64,000 nucleotides of DNA from Myxococcales bacterium. GTDB taxonomy: Bacteria > Myxococcota_A > Bradymonadia > UBA7976 > UBA1532. The DNA lies in NCBI GenBank assembly GCA_002731825.1, contig PCCS01000058.1, positions 30,761 through 94,760 of the forward strand. Reading direction: 5' to 3'. Below are positions 34,452 to 43,050 of the stretch, piece after piece. The notes under the pieces were generated by a model. The model was given only the letters and a program-made list of their open reading frames with translations, was not told the DNA's origin and ran no database searches. Each line of letters opens with the position of its first letter. The stretch's first letter is position 1. The translations under genes and the position numbers were made by a program.

Positions 34452-36235
34452 TTTACCGTCCCAAGTGCAGGTGTATCCAGGCTGATTTGACGGCCCACAT
34501 CCAGTGGGACAATGCGCTCTGGATAAAGCTTTTCGAGATACTCCTGAGCGAGACTGGTGGCGCGCCTACGCGCGTCGGCACTCAGTTCATTCGGTGCGAG
34601 CACAAGCGCGTCTGGATATAAGCCATAAGCCTGGCACGATTCGGTCTCAGGCAGACCAAGAAACGCGTATAGCGTTTTCACGCGGCCTGGCTCCAGCAGA
34701 AGCGAGCCTGCATCAAATCCGATGACCATTTCGGCTGTTCCATCATCGATGCTTTCTTGATGGATCAGCGTTGTCACTGCGTTTTCTTGGCTCGCTTTAT
34801 AAGCCGCTTCTAGCGCAGCGAGATCAGTCAAGTGTGTGCCATCCACGGGCGTAGAATGGAGTTCGCACGCGGTTGTGTAGTACACCAAATGCTCTCCGAT
34901 TTTGATGCCTGCAATGGAGTCGTTAAGGCGACCCAAACGGCGCGCTGGTCGAATGAGTTTGCTTATTTGAGCATCTCGTCCACAGACCGGACAGGTGTCC
35001 AGGTCATGTTTACGGTCCAAGGGCTTGCCCGTTTCCGGATCAAACCCCATCAATCTCATAATGCCATCGACATAGCCATGCCCGATACCCGCTTGTTGAC
35101 CAACGAAGCTCAATAGATTCCATGAGCCCAGGGTTTGTTGATTATCGTCTATGACTAATGTTGTTCTGTCTTCGATCTTCAGTTGGTACTGGTTTAGACG
35201 CTGACCGAGGGCATTAAAGAGACTGTCGGCATCGACCAGGTCATCGATGTGAGGGCCAACAAAGTCGTTGGCCGATCGACTAAGAGTCCGGCCCGTATGA
35301 ATTCCGCGTAGGAGTAGGCGGCCGAGGTCCAGTTCAATGGATATAGGTCCCTTATGAATCAGTGCAACGAATTGGTCGTCTTTAGATTCAATGTCGATCT
35401 CACACTCTTTGATGTCACAGAGTTCGAGGACCGTTGCTTCGAAGGACGCCGATCGAACGAGCGCGAACAAATCGATTTGACCTGAACGAACCGGCTCGGT
35501 GAACTCATGAAGCCATGTGTGATATTGCTCCGACTGGAAGGGGTACATTTCTGCTTGAGAAGAGCCGATAAACTCGAGGAGATCAAATCCATAGTCCAGA
35601 GTTTGGCTAAATGCGGCCTCAAGTTGTTCATCGACTCGAGCCGCTGGATCTGAGTCGCCAGGTACACCGCGTCTCACACCGATGTAGTACCCACTTTCAA
35701 CCTCTTCGACCCTCAAGCGACCATCTTTACTCACCTCAGAACACAGCCACCGCCAACCGGATCGCAATTGATAAAACGTACCTGTTTGGCCGTGGAACAT
35801 GCTCTCGTTGGCAGGTGTTTTTAGCTTTGTTGCTTTGCCGCGCCCATCAACGCGCCAGCAACGGACCGGTTGTTCTGTTTCCTCGAGAGCCGAAAATTCA
35901 ATGGTGTAGTCAAAGCCCACTTCAGGCAAAAAACGGGCATAGACTGCACAGATAGGCTCCAGGTCAAGCGCTTTGTCATCGCTCTTAAAGCCAAGTCGAC
36001 CCGGCCACCAGATCGTCTTAAGCGAATTCAGCAAGATCTCCACCGACTCGGACTGTTCGCCGCTGAAGAAGGCGTCTGTAATGATGATCTCACGGCTTGT
36101 ATTGCGACATATATAGAGGGTCTGCGCTTGATCGTACGAACAGATCCCATGCTCCTGAACAAATTTAAGTCGACTCCGTCGAAATGACTTCCGAAATTGA
36201 ATGACTTGTTCATCGCGCGATTGATGGTTGGACAT
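34439..36235 (-). CDS. Conserved-looking protein of unknown function with Cys cluster
   Basis: A 598-aa cytosolic protein I cannot place in a family. There is no signal or membrane segment. Near residue 440 a CPVCGRD pair with a further Cys about 45 residues on (TTACELHS) suggests a zinc ribbon or incomplete metal site. The C-terminal 120 residues include MVIGFDAGSLLLEPGRVKTL. I chose the ATG at 36233-36235 because CAGGAG lies eight bases upstream; a start ten codons earlier has no such site. Divergent from the gap operon; the short two-helix gene follows it. Confidence 0.75.
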   Translation of the reverse strand: MSNHQSRDEQVIQFRKSFRRSRLKFVQEHGICSYDQAQTLYICRNTSREIIITDAFFSGEQSESVEILLNSLKTIWWPGRLGFKSDDKALDLEPICAVYARFLPEVGFDYTIEFSALEETEQPVRCWRVDGRGKATKLKTPANESMFHGQTGTFYQLRSGWRWLCSEVSKDGRLRVEEVESGYYIGVRRGVPGDSDPAARVDEQLEAAFSQTLDYGFDLLEFIGSSQAEMYPFQSEQYHTWLHEFTEPVRSGQIDLFALVRSASFEATVLELCDIKECEIDIESKDDQFVALIHKGPISIELDLGRLLLRGIHTGRTLSRSANDFVGPHIDDLVDADSLFNALGQRLNQYQLKIEDRTTLVIDDNQQTLGSWNLLSFVGQQAGIGHGYVDGIMRLMGFDPETGKPLDRKHDLDTCPVCGRDAQISKLIRPARRLGRLNDSIAGIKIGEHLVYYTTACELHSTPVDGTHLTDLAALEAAYKASQENAVTTLIHQESIDDGTAEMVIGFDAGSLLLEPGRVKTLYAFLGLPETESCQAYGLYPDALVLAPNELSADARRRATSLAQEYLEKLYPERIVPLDVGRQISLDTPALGTVKWQQ

Positions 36236-36293
36236 GATGGTACTCCTGAAACAGCTCACTACCACGGAATGCGTGAAAGTTCAGGGGTATATG

Positions 36294-36365
36294 TTGACTG
36301 TTTAGACAAAGATCGATAGGTTCCGACCGATCTCAACCATGTAGCGTCACTCAAAACTGAGTGAC
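36294..36365 (+). promoter_or_regulatory. Candidate gap operon promoter with inverted repeat
   Basis: TTGACT at 36294-36299 and TAGGTT at 36317-36322 (17-bp spacer) form a moderate sigma-70 promoter. Downstream, GTCACTC at 36346-36352 and GAGTGAC at 36359-36365 are a perfect 7-bp inverted repeat with a 6-bp spacer, 30 bp before the gap start. It could be an operator or an mRNA hairpin for glycolytic control. Confidence 0.45.
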
Positions 36366-36394
36366 CAATGCTAAATCTACACAAGGCAATGATA

Positions 36395-37402
36395 ATGACA
36401 CGACGTATAGCCATTAATGGATTCGGCCGAATTGGCCGAATGGTCTTCCGGATTCTCGAAGACGTAGCCGACATTGAAGTCGTTGGTATAAACGATCTGA
36501 CAGATCCAGCAACACTCGCTCATCTCTTGGAATTTGATTCGGTTCACGGCCGTTTTTCGAAGTCGATCCGCGTTGAGGACAAGGCGATCATCGTCGATGA
36601 CCGGCGAGTACCGACCTTCGCAGAGCGAAATCCGGCCGACATTCCGTGGGGCGAACTCGGTGTCGAACTCGTGTTGGAATGTACGGGTGTGTTTCGGAAC
36701 AAGGATACAGCTGCAGGTCATCTGAGTGCTGGCGCGAAAGCTGTTATTTTAAGCGCACCGGCAAAAGGTCCAGTGGATGCAACCATCGTGATGGGTGTCA
36801 ACGATGAGACGTTGGACATGAACACTCATCGAGTCGTATCCAACGGCTCTTGTACAACCAATTGTCTCGCACCTGTCGTCAAGGTATTGGACGAAGCTTT
36901 TGGTCTAAATCACGGCCTCGTGACCACCATTCACAGCTACACCAATGACCAGCGACTTCTCGATTTACCGCACTCTGACCTGCGTCGCGGCAGGGCGGCG
37001 GCTGTGTCCATGGTGCCAACGAGCACGGGTGCAGCCAAGGCCATTGGCCTCGTCATGCCGCATTTGGCTGGAAAACTTGATGGCATAGCCGTTCGCGTTC
37101 CGACTCCAAATGTGTCCTTGGTTGACCTGGTTGCGGACGTGAATACCGATGTCACAGCCGACGATGTTCTCAATGCGGTTCGAGCAGCCGTTGATGGGGG
37201 ATTGAACGGTGTACTTGCTATCGAAGACAAACCATTGGTAAGCACCGATTATATTGGAAATCCGAACAGCTCTATCGTCGATGCCGATAACGTTATGGTG
37301 ATCGGTGGTCGAACGGTGAAAATTTTGAGCTGGTATGACAATGAATGGGGCTTCAGCTGTCGTATGGTCGACTTAGCCAGGCTCATGTTGCAAGGTATTT
37401 AG
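36395..37402 (+). CDS. gap: Glyceraldehyde-3-phosphate dehydrogenase
   Basis: A 335-aa type I GAPDH that oxidises and phosphorylates glyceraldehyde 3-phosphate. RIAINGFGRIGRMVFR is the NAD loop; the Asp in VVGINDLTD points to NAD use. SNGSCTTNCLAP holds the catalytic Cys, with Gly where Ala is more common, and SWYDNEWGFS the conserved C-terminal patch. The ATG at 36395 (AAGG eight bases ahead) gives the normal N-terminus; an ATG nine codons earlier is open but unlikely. First gene of gap-pgk-tpiA-secG, three bases from pgk. Confidence 0.97.
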   Translation: MTRRIAINGFGRIGRMVFRILEDVADIEVVGINDLTDPATLAHLLEFDSVHGRFSKSIRVEDKAIIVDDRRVPTFAERNPADIPWGELGVELVLECTGVFRNKDTAAGHLSAGAKAVILSAPAKGPVDATIVMGVNDETLDMNTHRVVSNGSCTTNCLAPVVKVLDEAFGLNHGLVTTIHSYTNDQRLLDLPHSDLRRGRAAAVSMVPTSTGAAKAIGLVMPHLAGKLDGIAVRVPTPNVSLVDLVADVNTDVTADDVLNAVRAAVDGGLNGVLAIEDKPLVSTDYIGNPNSSIVDADNVMVIGGRTVKILSWYDNEWGFSCRMVDLARLMLQGI

Positions 37403-37405
37403 CGT

Positions 37406-38617
37406 ATGAACAATCGGCCAGGCCATCAGATGACATTGATCGACGAATTGCCAATCGAGGGTCGAAAAACCCTCATGCGAGTCGATTTTAATTGCCCACT
37501 AAAAGATGGCCGTGTAGCCGACGATAGTCGTATTCGCGCCGCTCTCCCAACGATCCAACACGCGCTCGATCGCGGGACATCTCTCATTCTTGTGAGCCAT
37601 TTGGGTCGGCCGAAGGGGCAGCCGAATGAGGCCCTTTCTCTAGCACCTGTCGGTGAGCGTCTGGCTGAGCTTCTAGATAAAGAGGTGCTGCTCACAGACC
37701 AACCCATCGGGGAGACGGCCACACGCCTCTCAAAAGAACTCCGGGATGGTCAGATCGTTCTTCTCGAGAACATCAGGTTTCATCCGGGCGAGACCAAGAA
37801 TGATGAGCATCTCTCAAGGCATCTTGCTGCGCTGGCAGATTGCTACATCAATGATGCATTTGGAACGGCACATCGAGCCCACTCGAGTACGGCGGGCGTC
37901 GCCCAGCACATTCGAGACAAAGCAGCCGGCTTTTTAATTGCCAAGGAAGTCAAAGCTCTTGAACGGGTTCTTGACTCTCATCGGCTCGGTTTTGTCGCCG
38001 TTTTAGGTGGTGCGAAGGTCAGTGATAAAATCGCTGTGATCGAGAACTTATTGGCGCGCGTCGAGCGGATTTTGATCGGCGGCGCCATGGCCTATACGTT
38101 TCTGGCTGCGCAAGGACATAAAATCGGTGCGAGCCGTATTGAGGAAGAGCATCTGCCAACGGCCAAGCGCATCATGGAGCTGGCGGCGCAACGCGGTGTG
38201 CATATTGGACTTCCAGTCGACCATGTTGCCGCAACCGAATTTAGTTCAGATGCCAGTCGGCGAGTCATTGAATCTCCAGACATTCCACCCGAGCTGATGG
38301 GTCTGGACATCGGGCCTAAGACGGCAGCCGCGTATGCATCTGTGCTGCAATCTGCTCGCACTGTGTTTTGGAACGGGCCCATGGGAGTCTTCGAATTTCC
38401 ACAGTTTGCGCGCGGTACTCAGGTTGTCGCCGACGCAGTTGCTGAATGCCCTGGTTGGACAGTGGTTGGAGGGGGCGACTCCGTTCGCGCTGTCGTTGAG
38501 GGCGGATTTTCTGATGAGATCGATCACATTTCAACAGGTGGGGGCGCCAGCCTGGAATTTATGGAAGGCCGCGAACTTCCTGGCCTCAGAGCATTGGGTA
38601 TTCGGAGGGAAGAATGA
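37406..38617 (+). CDS. pgk: Phosphoglycerate kinase
   Basis: A 403-aa phosphoglycerate kinase. [38 protein letters not shown] and [18 protein letters not shown] form the 3-phosphoglycerate site of the N-domain. [24 protein letters not shown] and GGGDSVRAV form the nucleotide site of the C-domain. It starts three bases after gap and overlaps tpiA by four bases (ATGA). Confidence 0.98.
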   Translation: MNNRPGHQMTLIDELPIEGRKTLMRVDFNCPLKDGRVADDSRIRAALPTIQHALDRGTSLILVSHLGRPKGQPNEALSLAPVGERLAELLDKEVLLTDQPIGETATRLSKELRDGQIVLLENIRFHPGETKNDEHLSRHLAALADCYINDAFGTAHRAHSSTAGVAQHIRDKAAGFLIAKEVKALERVLDSHRLGFVAVLGGAKVSDKIAVIENLLARVERILIGGAMAYTFLAAQGHKIGASRIEEEHLPTAKRIMELAAQRGVHIGLPVDHVAATEFSSDASRRVIESPDIPPELMGLDIGPKTAAAYASVLQSARTVFWNGPMGVFEFPQFARGTQVVADAVAECPGWTVVGGGDSVRAVVEGGFSDEIDHISTGGGASLEFMEGRELPGLRALGIRREE

Positions 38618-39381
38618 ATCGTAAACCAATCATTGCGGGCAACTGGAAAATGAACCTGTCCATCTCGGATGGGGTCGCATTAGCGAGCACCATTCGGGAT
38701 CGGTGCAGCCGTTATCGAGATGTCGATGTGGTTTTAAGTCCACAGGCGATGATGATTTGGCCCATCGTTAAACGGCTCGAGGGCTCTCCTATCCAAGTTG
38801 CAGCCCAGAATTGCCATTGGGCAGAGAAAGGTGCATTCACAGGAGAATTGGCCCCGGCTCAGATTAAAGACGCCGGTTGTGCGTATACGATCATCGGCCA
38901 TAGTGAGCGTCGCCAGCTGTTCGGTGAGACCGATGCGGCGGTTGGAAAGAAGGCTCGCACCTTACACGATCAAGGCGTGATACCCATCATTTGTATCGGC
39001 GAGACATTAGAGCAACGAGAGGCGGCGCAAACCATAAATGTGGTTTCACAGCAGCTTGTGACCGCAATTTCGGACCTAAATGACGATGAAGTCGCTACAT
39101 CTGTTATCGCTTACGAACCCGTTTGGGCCATTGGTACAGGTCGCACTGCAACGCCGGCACAGGCACAGGAAGTACACAGAAATATTAGAGAAATTATCGT
39201 CCGGCATCACGGTGATGCAATTGCTCAGCGCGTTCGAATTCAATACGGCGGTAGTGTAAAGCCAAATAATGTTCGCGATCTGATGTCAGAGCATGATATA
39301 GACGGCGCCCTTGTCGGCGGAGCGAGTTTAACAGCCGACAGCTTTGTGCAAATTGTAGCGCATCGAGAGGACATCGACTAA
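38614..39381 (+). CDS. tpiA: Triose-phosphate isomerase
   Basis: A 255-aa TIM barrel. AGNWKMNL carries the N-terminal Asn and Lys, IIGHSERRQ the catalytic His, [17 protein letters not shown] the catalytic Glu and the phosphate-closing loop, and [10 protein letters not shown] and GALVGGASL the phosphate site. All are intact. The ATG overlaps pgk by four bases and its stop overlaps the secG ATG (TAATG). Confidence 0.98.
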   Translation: MNRKPIIAGNWKMNLSISDGVALASTIRDRCSRYRDVDVVLSPQAMMIWPIVKRLEGSPIQVAAQNCHWAEKGAFTGELAPAQIKDAGCAYTIIGHSERRQLFGETDAAVGKKARTLHDQGVIPIICIGETLEQREAAQTINVVSQQLVTAISDLNDDEVATSVIAYEPVWAIGTGRTATPAQAQEVHRNIREIIVRHHGDAIAQRVRIQYGGSVKPNNVRDLMSEHDIDGALVGGASLTADSFVQIVAHREDID

Positions 39382-39863
39382 TGCTTGAGAACATCATAAT
39401 CGTTATTCACGTCTTGGCTTGTCTAGCCCTGATCCTTACTATCCTGCTTCAAGCTGGAAAAGGTGGCGGTGTTAGTGCGGCATTTGGTGGTGGTGCTGGT
39501 GCTGCTTTGGGTACGCGCAGTGCGGCCACAGCTCTCACAAAGTTTACAGCCTTTACTGCAGCGACGTTTATGGTCACAAGCATGGCTCTAGCCATCTTCT
39601 CTTCGCCCACAGCAACGGCAGAAGAAAAGGCCGCCGCCGCGGAAAATGCGCGACTGGATGCAGAAGACGCGAAGAAGGCAGAAGACGCTAAGAAGGCAGA
39701 AGACGCTAAGAAGGCAGAAGACGCTAAGAAGGCAGGCGATTCCGAACAAGGTGCTGAGTCGGCACAGCCGGAGGGAGCCAGCACCCCGTCGGGTGATGCG
39801 CCCGCAGCACCGGGTACAGCGCCGGCGCCTCCCAAACCAGATGGTACGAAAGCACCCGAATAA
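39381..39863 (+). CDS. secG: Preprotein translocase subunit SecG with repeat tail
   Basis: A 160-aa SecG, the small subunit of the SecYEG channel. Two hydrophobic helices (residues 4-20 and 51-72) enclose LLQAGKGGGVSAAFGGGAG, the SecG signature. The C-terminal 85 residues are unusual: four copies of an AEDAKK-type six-residue repeat and then a Pro/Ala-rich end. SecG normally ends soon after the second helix, so this doubles its length. The tail would be flexible and charged; orientation and role are unknown. Confidence 0.93.
   Translation: MLENIIIVIHVLACLALILTILLQAGKGGGVSAAFGGGAGAALGTRSAATALTKFTAFTAATFMVTSMALAIFSSPTATAEEKAAAAENARLDAEDAKKAEDAKKAEDAKKAEDAKKAGDSEQGAESAQPEGASTPSGDAPAAPGTAPAPPKPDGTKAPE
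39660..39731 (+). repeat. Four 18-bp tandem repeats in secG
   Basis: Four consecutive 18-bp units of the form GCAGAAGACGCTAAGAAG (first with one G for T) encode the AEDAKK repeats. Near identity at the DNA level points to recent expansion. Confidence 0.92.
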
Positions 39864-39898
39864 GCCACCCAGCTGGCCATTTCGATTCAGACACCATG

Positions 39899-39925
39899 TG
39901 GATGGGTGGTCATCCAGCGCTTTTT
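39899..39925 (+). terminator. Weak terminator after secG
   Basis: TGGATG at 39899-39904 pairs with CATCCA at 39911-39916, followed after four bases by TTTTT at 39921-39925. The stem is short, so some read-through into the tRNA is possible. Confidence 0.45.
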
Positions 39926-39966
39926 ATTAGACTCTGACTCGCTGTAGTTTTGTGGCGAGCCTAGAC

Positions 39967-39997
39967 TTGACCCGGGACTCACTTCGTGAGACATAAT
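39967..39997 (+). promoter_or_regulatory. Candidate tRNA-Leu promoter
   Basis: TTGACC at 39967-39972 and CATAAT at 39992-39997 are separated by 19 bp, slightly long, and would start transcription a few bases ahead of the tRNA. Confidence 0.4.
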
Positions 39998-40009
39998 CCG
40001 CCTCACTAT

Positions 40010-40097
40010 GCGAAGGTGGTGAAACTGGTAGACACGCTAGGTTGAGGGCCTAGTGGCCGATAAGGCCGTGGGGGTTCGACTCCCCCTCTTCGCACCA
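40010..40097 (+). tRNA. tRNA-Leu (GAG anticodon)
   Basis: A class II tRNA with 7-bp acceptor stem (GCGAAGG against TCTTCGC, last pair G-T), D arm with GGTAGACACGC, anticodon stem CTAGG/CCTAG around TTGAGGG, a long variable arm (TGGCCGATAAGGCCG) and T arm GGGGG-TTCGACT-CCCCC. The anticodon is GAG, reading CUC/CUU leucine codons. The CCA end is encoded at 40095-40097. Confidence 0.97.
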
Positions 40098-40100
40098 AAG

Positions 40101-40127
40101 CCACCGTTTCGACGGTGGTTTTTTTTT
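40101..40127 (+). terminator. Rho-independent terminator after tRNA-Leu
   Basis: CCACCGT at 40101-40107 pairs with ACGGTGG at 40112-40118 around a TTCG tetraloop, followed by nine T residues. Confidence 0.96.
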
Positions 40128-40276
40128 CTATAAAGTCTGCTCCTGTGGTCACCCCCATCTCCGGTATTGTTAGTTTTGAGGAACTTTTTGAACTCGGAGG
40201 CGTCTGGATACATCGCAATCTAGCAGCCTCCAAATGGTGCGTATATCGCAGTGTTCTTTTCCACCTCACTGTCCGA

Positions 40277-40285
40277 TGCTATAAT
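40277..40285 (+). promoter_or_regulatory. Extended -10 promoter of the kinase-like gene
   Basis: TGC followed by a consensus TATAAT (40280-40285) makes an extended -10 element 34 bp before the ATG. The -35 region (TTTTCC at 17 bp) is poor, as is common with extended -10 promoters. Confidence 0.6.
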
Positions 40286-40318
40286 ATCAAACAGGGCTAA
40301 ACTATTTTTGAGAGGTGC

Positions 40319-42745
40319 ATGTCGATGTTGACGTGTTCTAAATGTGGTCACCAGAATCCAGCTGGGATCACTGTGTGTGAGTCATGCGGGGCGGCACTCG
40401 CGGGACAACCAGGCGACGAAACTGATCCGCTGTTGGGTCGGCGCCTTGGTAAGCACTTTGTGCTGAGGCGCAACCTAGGATCGGGTGAAATTGGTGTCGT
40501 TTACGAGGCGGTCAATGACAAAGCCAATCGTCGGGTTGCTATAAAAGTTCTTCATGCAGATGTCGCAGCAACATTTGGGCCGGACTTATTGAGATGGGCT
40601 AAAGAAGCATCCAAAGTTCGACATGCAAAGGTTGCAACCATTCTCGGCGCCAACCGACTGCCCGATGGAACCACTTTCATCATCACGGAGTTTGTTGAAG
40701 GGCGTACCTTGAGGGACGTCCTCAAGCAATCGGGTCGATTAAGCCCGAGCCAGACCGCAGACATTCTGTTCCAGCTCTGTAGCGCTCTTGCGCCTATTCA
40801 CCGAGCCGGCCGGCCTCACGCCAACTTAAAACCCGAAAATGTATTTGTTCATCAAGAACCCGATGGCAAGCAAGTTGTTCGTATCGTGGATGTGGGCTCG
40901 CCGATTATTTTTGGGGCACACCATCTTTCCGGGGAGCGTCAAGTCGTCGGGTCGCCTAAATATTTTAGCCCCGAACAGGCCGCTGGAGAAGCGGTTCATC
41001 TTGCATCCGATCAATTCACACTGGGTGTCATTGGGTACCTTCTGCTGACAGGTGCATTGCCATTTTTTGGCGCCACACCGGACCAGTTGTTGAAAGCCAT
41101 CGTCGAATCCGATGCCAAGCCGATTCAGGAACGGGTTCCCACGGTGCCAACAGAACTCTGCGGTATCATTGAACAGTGTCTCAGAAAGAAACCAAGCGAG
41201 CGGTATGGTGGTTTGAGGGGTCTTGCGACCGACTTAGCGTCAGCGATCAAATCACTCAGGTCAGCACCAAGCGTTTCCATGACAGCCTCCAATCAGGCGG
41301 GTCCAGCAGATGCGACAAACGAGGCTGATCCCGATGCGACCCAAGCCGTCGATTTGAGTAAGCTAAAGCTGGATCAACTAGACGGAGAGCGAGCTGAACG
41401 AACCGTCGCTCTCGCCGGCGATGATGAGCTGATCGCATTATTTGACCAGGCCGTGAGTTCCAGCGAAGAGCAAGATGACGAATCGCAGGGTCCGCCGCCC
41501 ATCCCGGCTGTCCAAGATGAGCACCAGGTCGATTTGGACGTGAGTATTGGTGCGATTCCAGAGCCCCTTGCCTTTACGGCCGAGACCTCAAGAGACGAGG
41601 TCCAAAAAGCGATCGAAGAACGACGAGACGCCTCAAATCAACCCATTCAAGAAGAAACCGAATCTGATCAATCGGCCCCCGATGAGGCTGATTTAACAGC
41701 CGCGATGGCCGCCGTTATCGACGTACTCGGTGATGGTGATGATGACGGCGATGCGGCCCCGCTGTATGAGGCTGGAAGTCAACCGCTTTTCGGTGAAGAC
41801 AGTGAAAAAAACCAATTAAAATCCGAGGCGAAAGCATCGCTTTTACCGGATGATCTGCTCATCGGTCTCGATGACGAAATCAGTGATGGCATCGGAGATC
41901 AGCCATTGATAATGGCCGGTCAAGCAGAGGCCCCTGTGGCCTCCCTCTCAGACTTTGATGAAGTCGAAGTGCTGTCCGAGAAAGATAAGAAAAAGCGGCT
42001 CGCTCGAAAGACAGCGGCTTTACCCAAACTTGGCGGGTTGAGTCGGCCTTGGGTCGTGGCCTTCCTTTTTTTGCTCCTGGTGATCACAGCATTAGCTGCC
42101 AAGGTGATCATGCAAGAACATGCGCAGGAAGAAGAAAAGGTACGGATCGCGAAGCAGCGTTCGCAAAAAGCTGACCGATATAAGCGCGCGCGCGTCGTCA
42201 ACAAAATTTTGAAAGTCGTAACAGAACCGTCTGGAGCCACCGGCTCCGTGGGTGGGGTTGCGCAGGGCCTGACACCGTATAAGCAAATCGTTAAAGGTGA
42301 CAAAATAATCAAGATCGTACTGAGTAAGCCGGGGTTTCGAAGCGTAGACTATACCGTTGACCCCAAGACAATTCCAACCAACGGACAACCTGTTGAAATT
42401 CGCATGGTTTTAGTCAAAGCCGAGAAAAAGAAGATCGTGTTAGATTCGGATGCGTCTCTACAGCCAGACCAAGACGGGCAACTTGTTCCAGCGGTTGTGA
42501 GAGAGAAGACATCGGGTCTGCGAAAGGCCCAAACGCCGCCAACGAAAGCGATACAAGTTAGTCCAGTGAAAGATGCAGCGGTTGCTCCTAAGGGGGGTCC
42601 AGCTAAGCGGGCTGCGCCAACGCCATCGACCAAATCCAGATCGCCCCAACTCAATCCGCGACCGAACCGAACGCCGTTGAAAAAAACGGTCCGACAACGT
42701 CGAGTCAAAAAGAAAAAAGATAAGATGGCCAATCCATACGATTAG
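40319..42745 (+). CDS. Zinc-ribbon/pseudokinase/PEGA membrane protein
   Basis: An 808-aa protein. Residues 4-24 are a zinc ribbon (Cys 6, 9, 20, 23). Residues 45-305 are a Ser/Thr kinase fold with LGSGEIGVVYEA, the ATP lysine K76 in VAIKVL, and DVG (191-193) in place of DFG. The catalytic loop reads HANLKPENV (167-175): Asn 169 replaces the catalytic Asp of HRD, and the codon is AAC at 40823-40825. Activity is therefore doubtful. An acidic linker of about 260 residues leads to one membrane helix near residue 590, then a periplasmic PEGA domain (LKVVTEPSGATGSVGG) and a basic Pro-rich tail. ATP-dependent scaffolding or sensing across the membrane is a reasonable guess. Confidence 0.87.
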   Translation: MSMLTCSKCGHQNPAGITVCESCGAALAGQPGDETDPLLGRRLGKHFVLRRNLGSGEIGVVYEAVNDKANRRVAIKVLHADVAATFGPDLLRWAKEASKVRHAKVATILGANRLPDGTTFIITEFVEGRTLRDVLKQSGRLSPSQTADILFQLCSALAPIHRAGRPHANLKPENVFVHQEPDGKQVVRIVDVGSPIIFGAHHLSGERQVVGSPKYFSPEQAAGEAVHLASDQFTLGVIGYLLLTGALPFFGATPDQLLKAIVESDAKPIQERVPTVPTELCGIIEQCLRKKPSERYGGLRGLATDLASAIKSLRSAPSVSMTASNQAGPADATNEADPDATQAVDLSKLKLDQLDGERAERTVALAGDDELIALFDQAVSSSEEQDDESQGPPPIPAVQDEHQVDLDVSIGAIPEPLAFTAETSRDEVQKAIEERRDASNQPIQEETESDQSAPDEADLTAAMAAVIDVLGDGDDDGDAAPLYEAGSQPLFGEDSEKNQLKSEAKASLLPDDLLIGLDDEISDGIGDQPLIMAGQAEAPVASLSDFDEVEVLSEKDKKKRLARKTAALPKLGGLSRPWVVAFLFLLLVITALAAKVIMQEHAQEEEKVRIAKQRSQKADRYKRARVVNKILKVVTEPSGATGSVGGVAQGLTPYKQIVKGDKIIKIVLSKPGFRSVDYTVDPKTIPTNGQPVEIRMVLVKAEKKKIVLDSDASLQPDQDGQLVPAVVREKTSGLRKAQTPPTKAIQVSPVKDAAVAPKGGPAKRAAPTPSTKSRSPQLNPRPNRTPLKKTVRQRRVKKKKDKMANPYD

Positions 42746-43050
42746 TTTTGGGCAACGACGTCACGAGGTCCAACTGTATACTGGGTCTTAGCTCACCAGC
42801 CGACTCAGGTCTTTTGAGCAGACAGAGATGAATCGACCGACTGGGTCAGGTGTAGGGAACGATGCCTTAATGGGCTTTGATATCATCCCTTTGATTTCGA
42901 CCATTTCCGCCTGTTTTCGCCTTATAAGATTTTACGTTTTAAATTCACCGGATTTGTGGCCAAGGCATCGATTTAGAGTTAGGCTTGCAGCAGTGTGCCA
43001 TTTCTTGGCAGCCTTAAGACCATCAATGATGAAAGTGGGGGCTCAAACCT
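42746..43050 (+). other. Intergenic gap before the TPR-PEGA gene
   Basis: A 305-bp stretch without a convincing gene. An open frame at 42828-43121 runs into the next gene in another frame and shows no family features. TATAAG at 42923-42928 could be a -10, but I see no matching -35. The AAGTGGGGGCTCAAACCT ahead of the next ATG holds a usable ribosome binding site. Confidence 0.5.
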
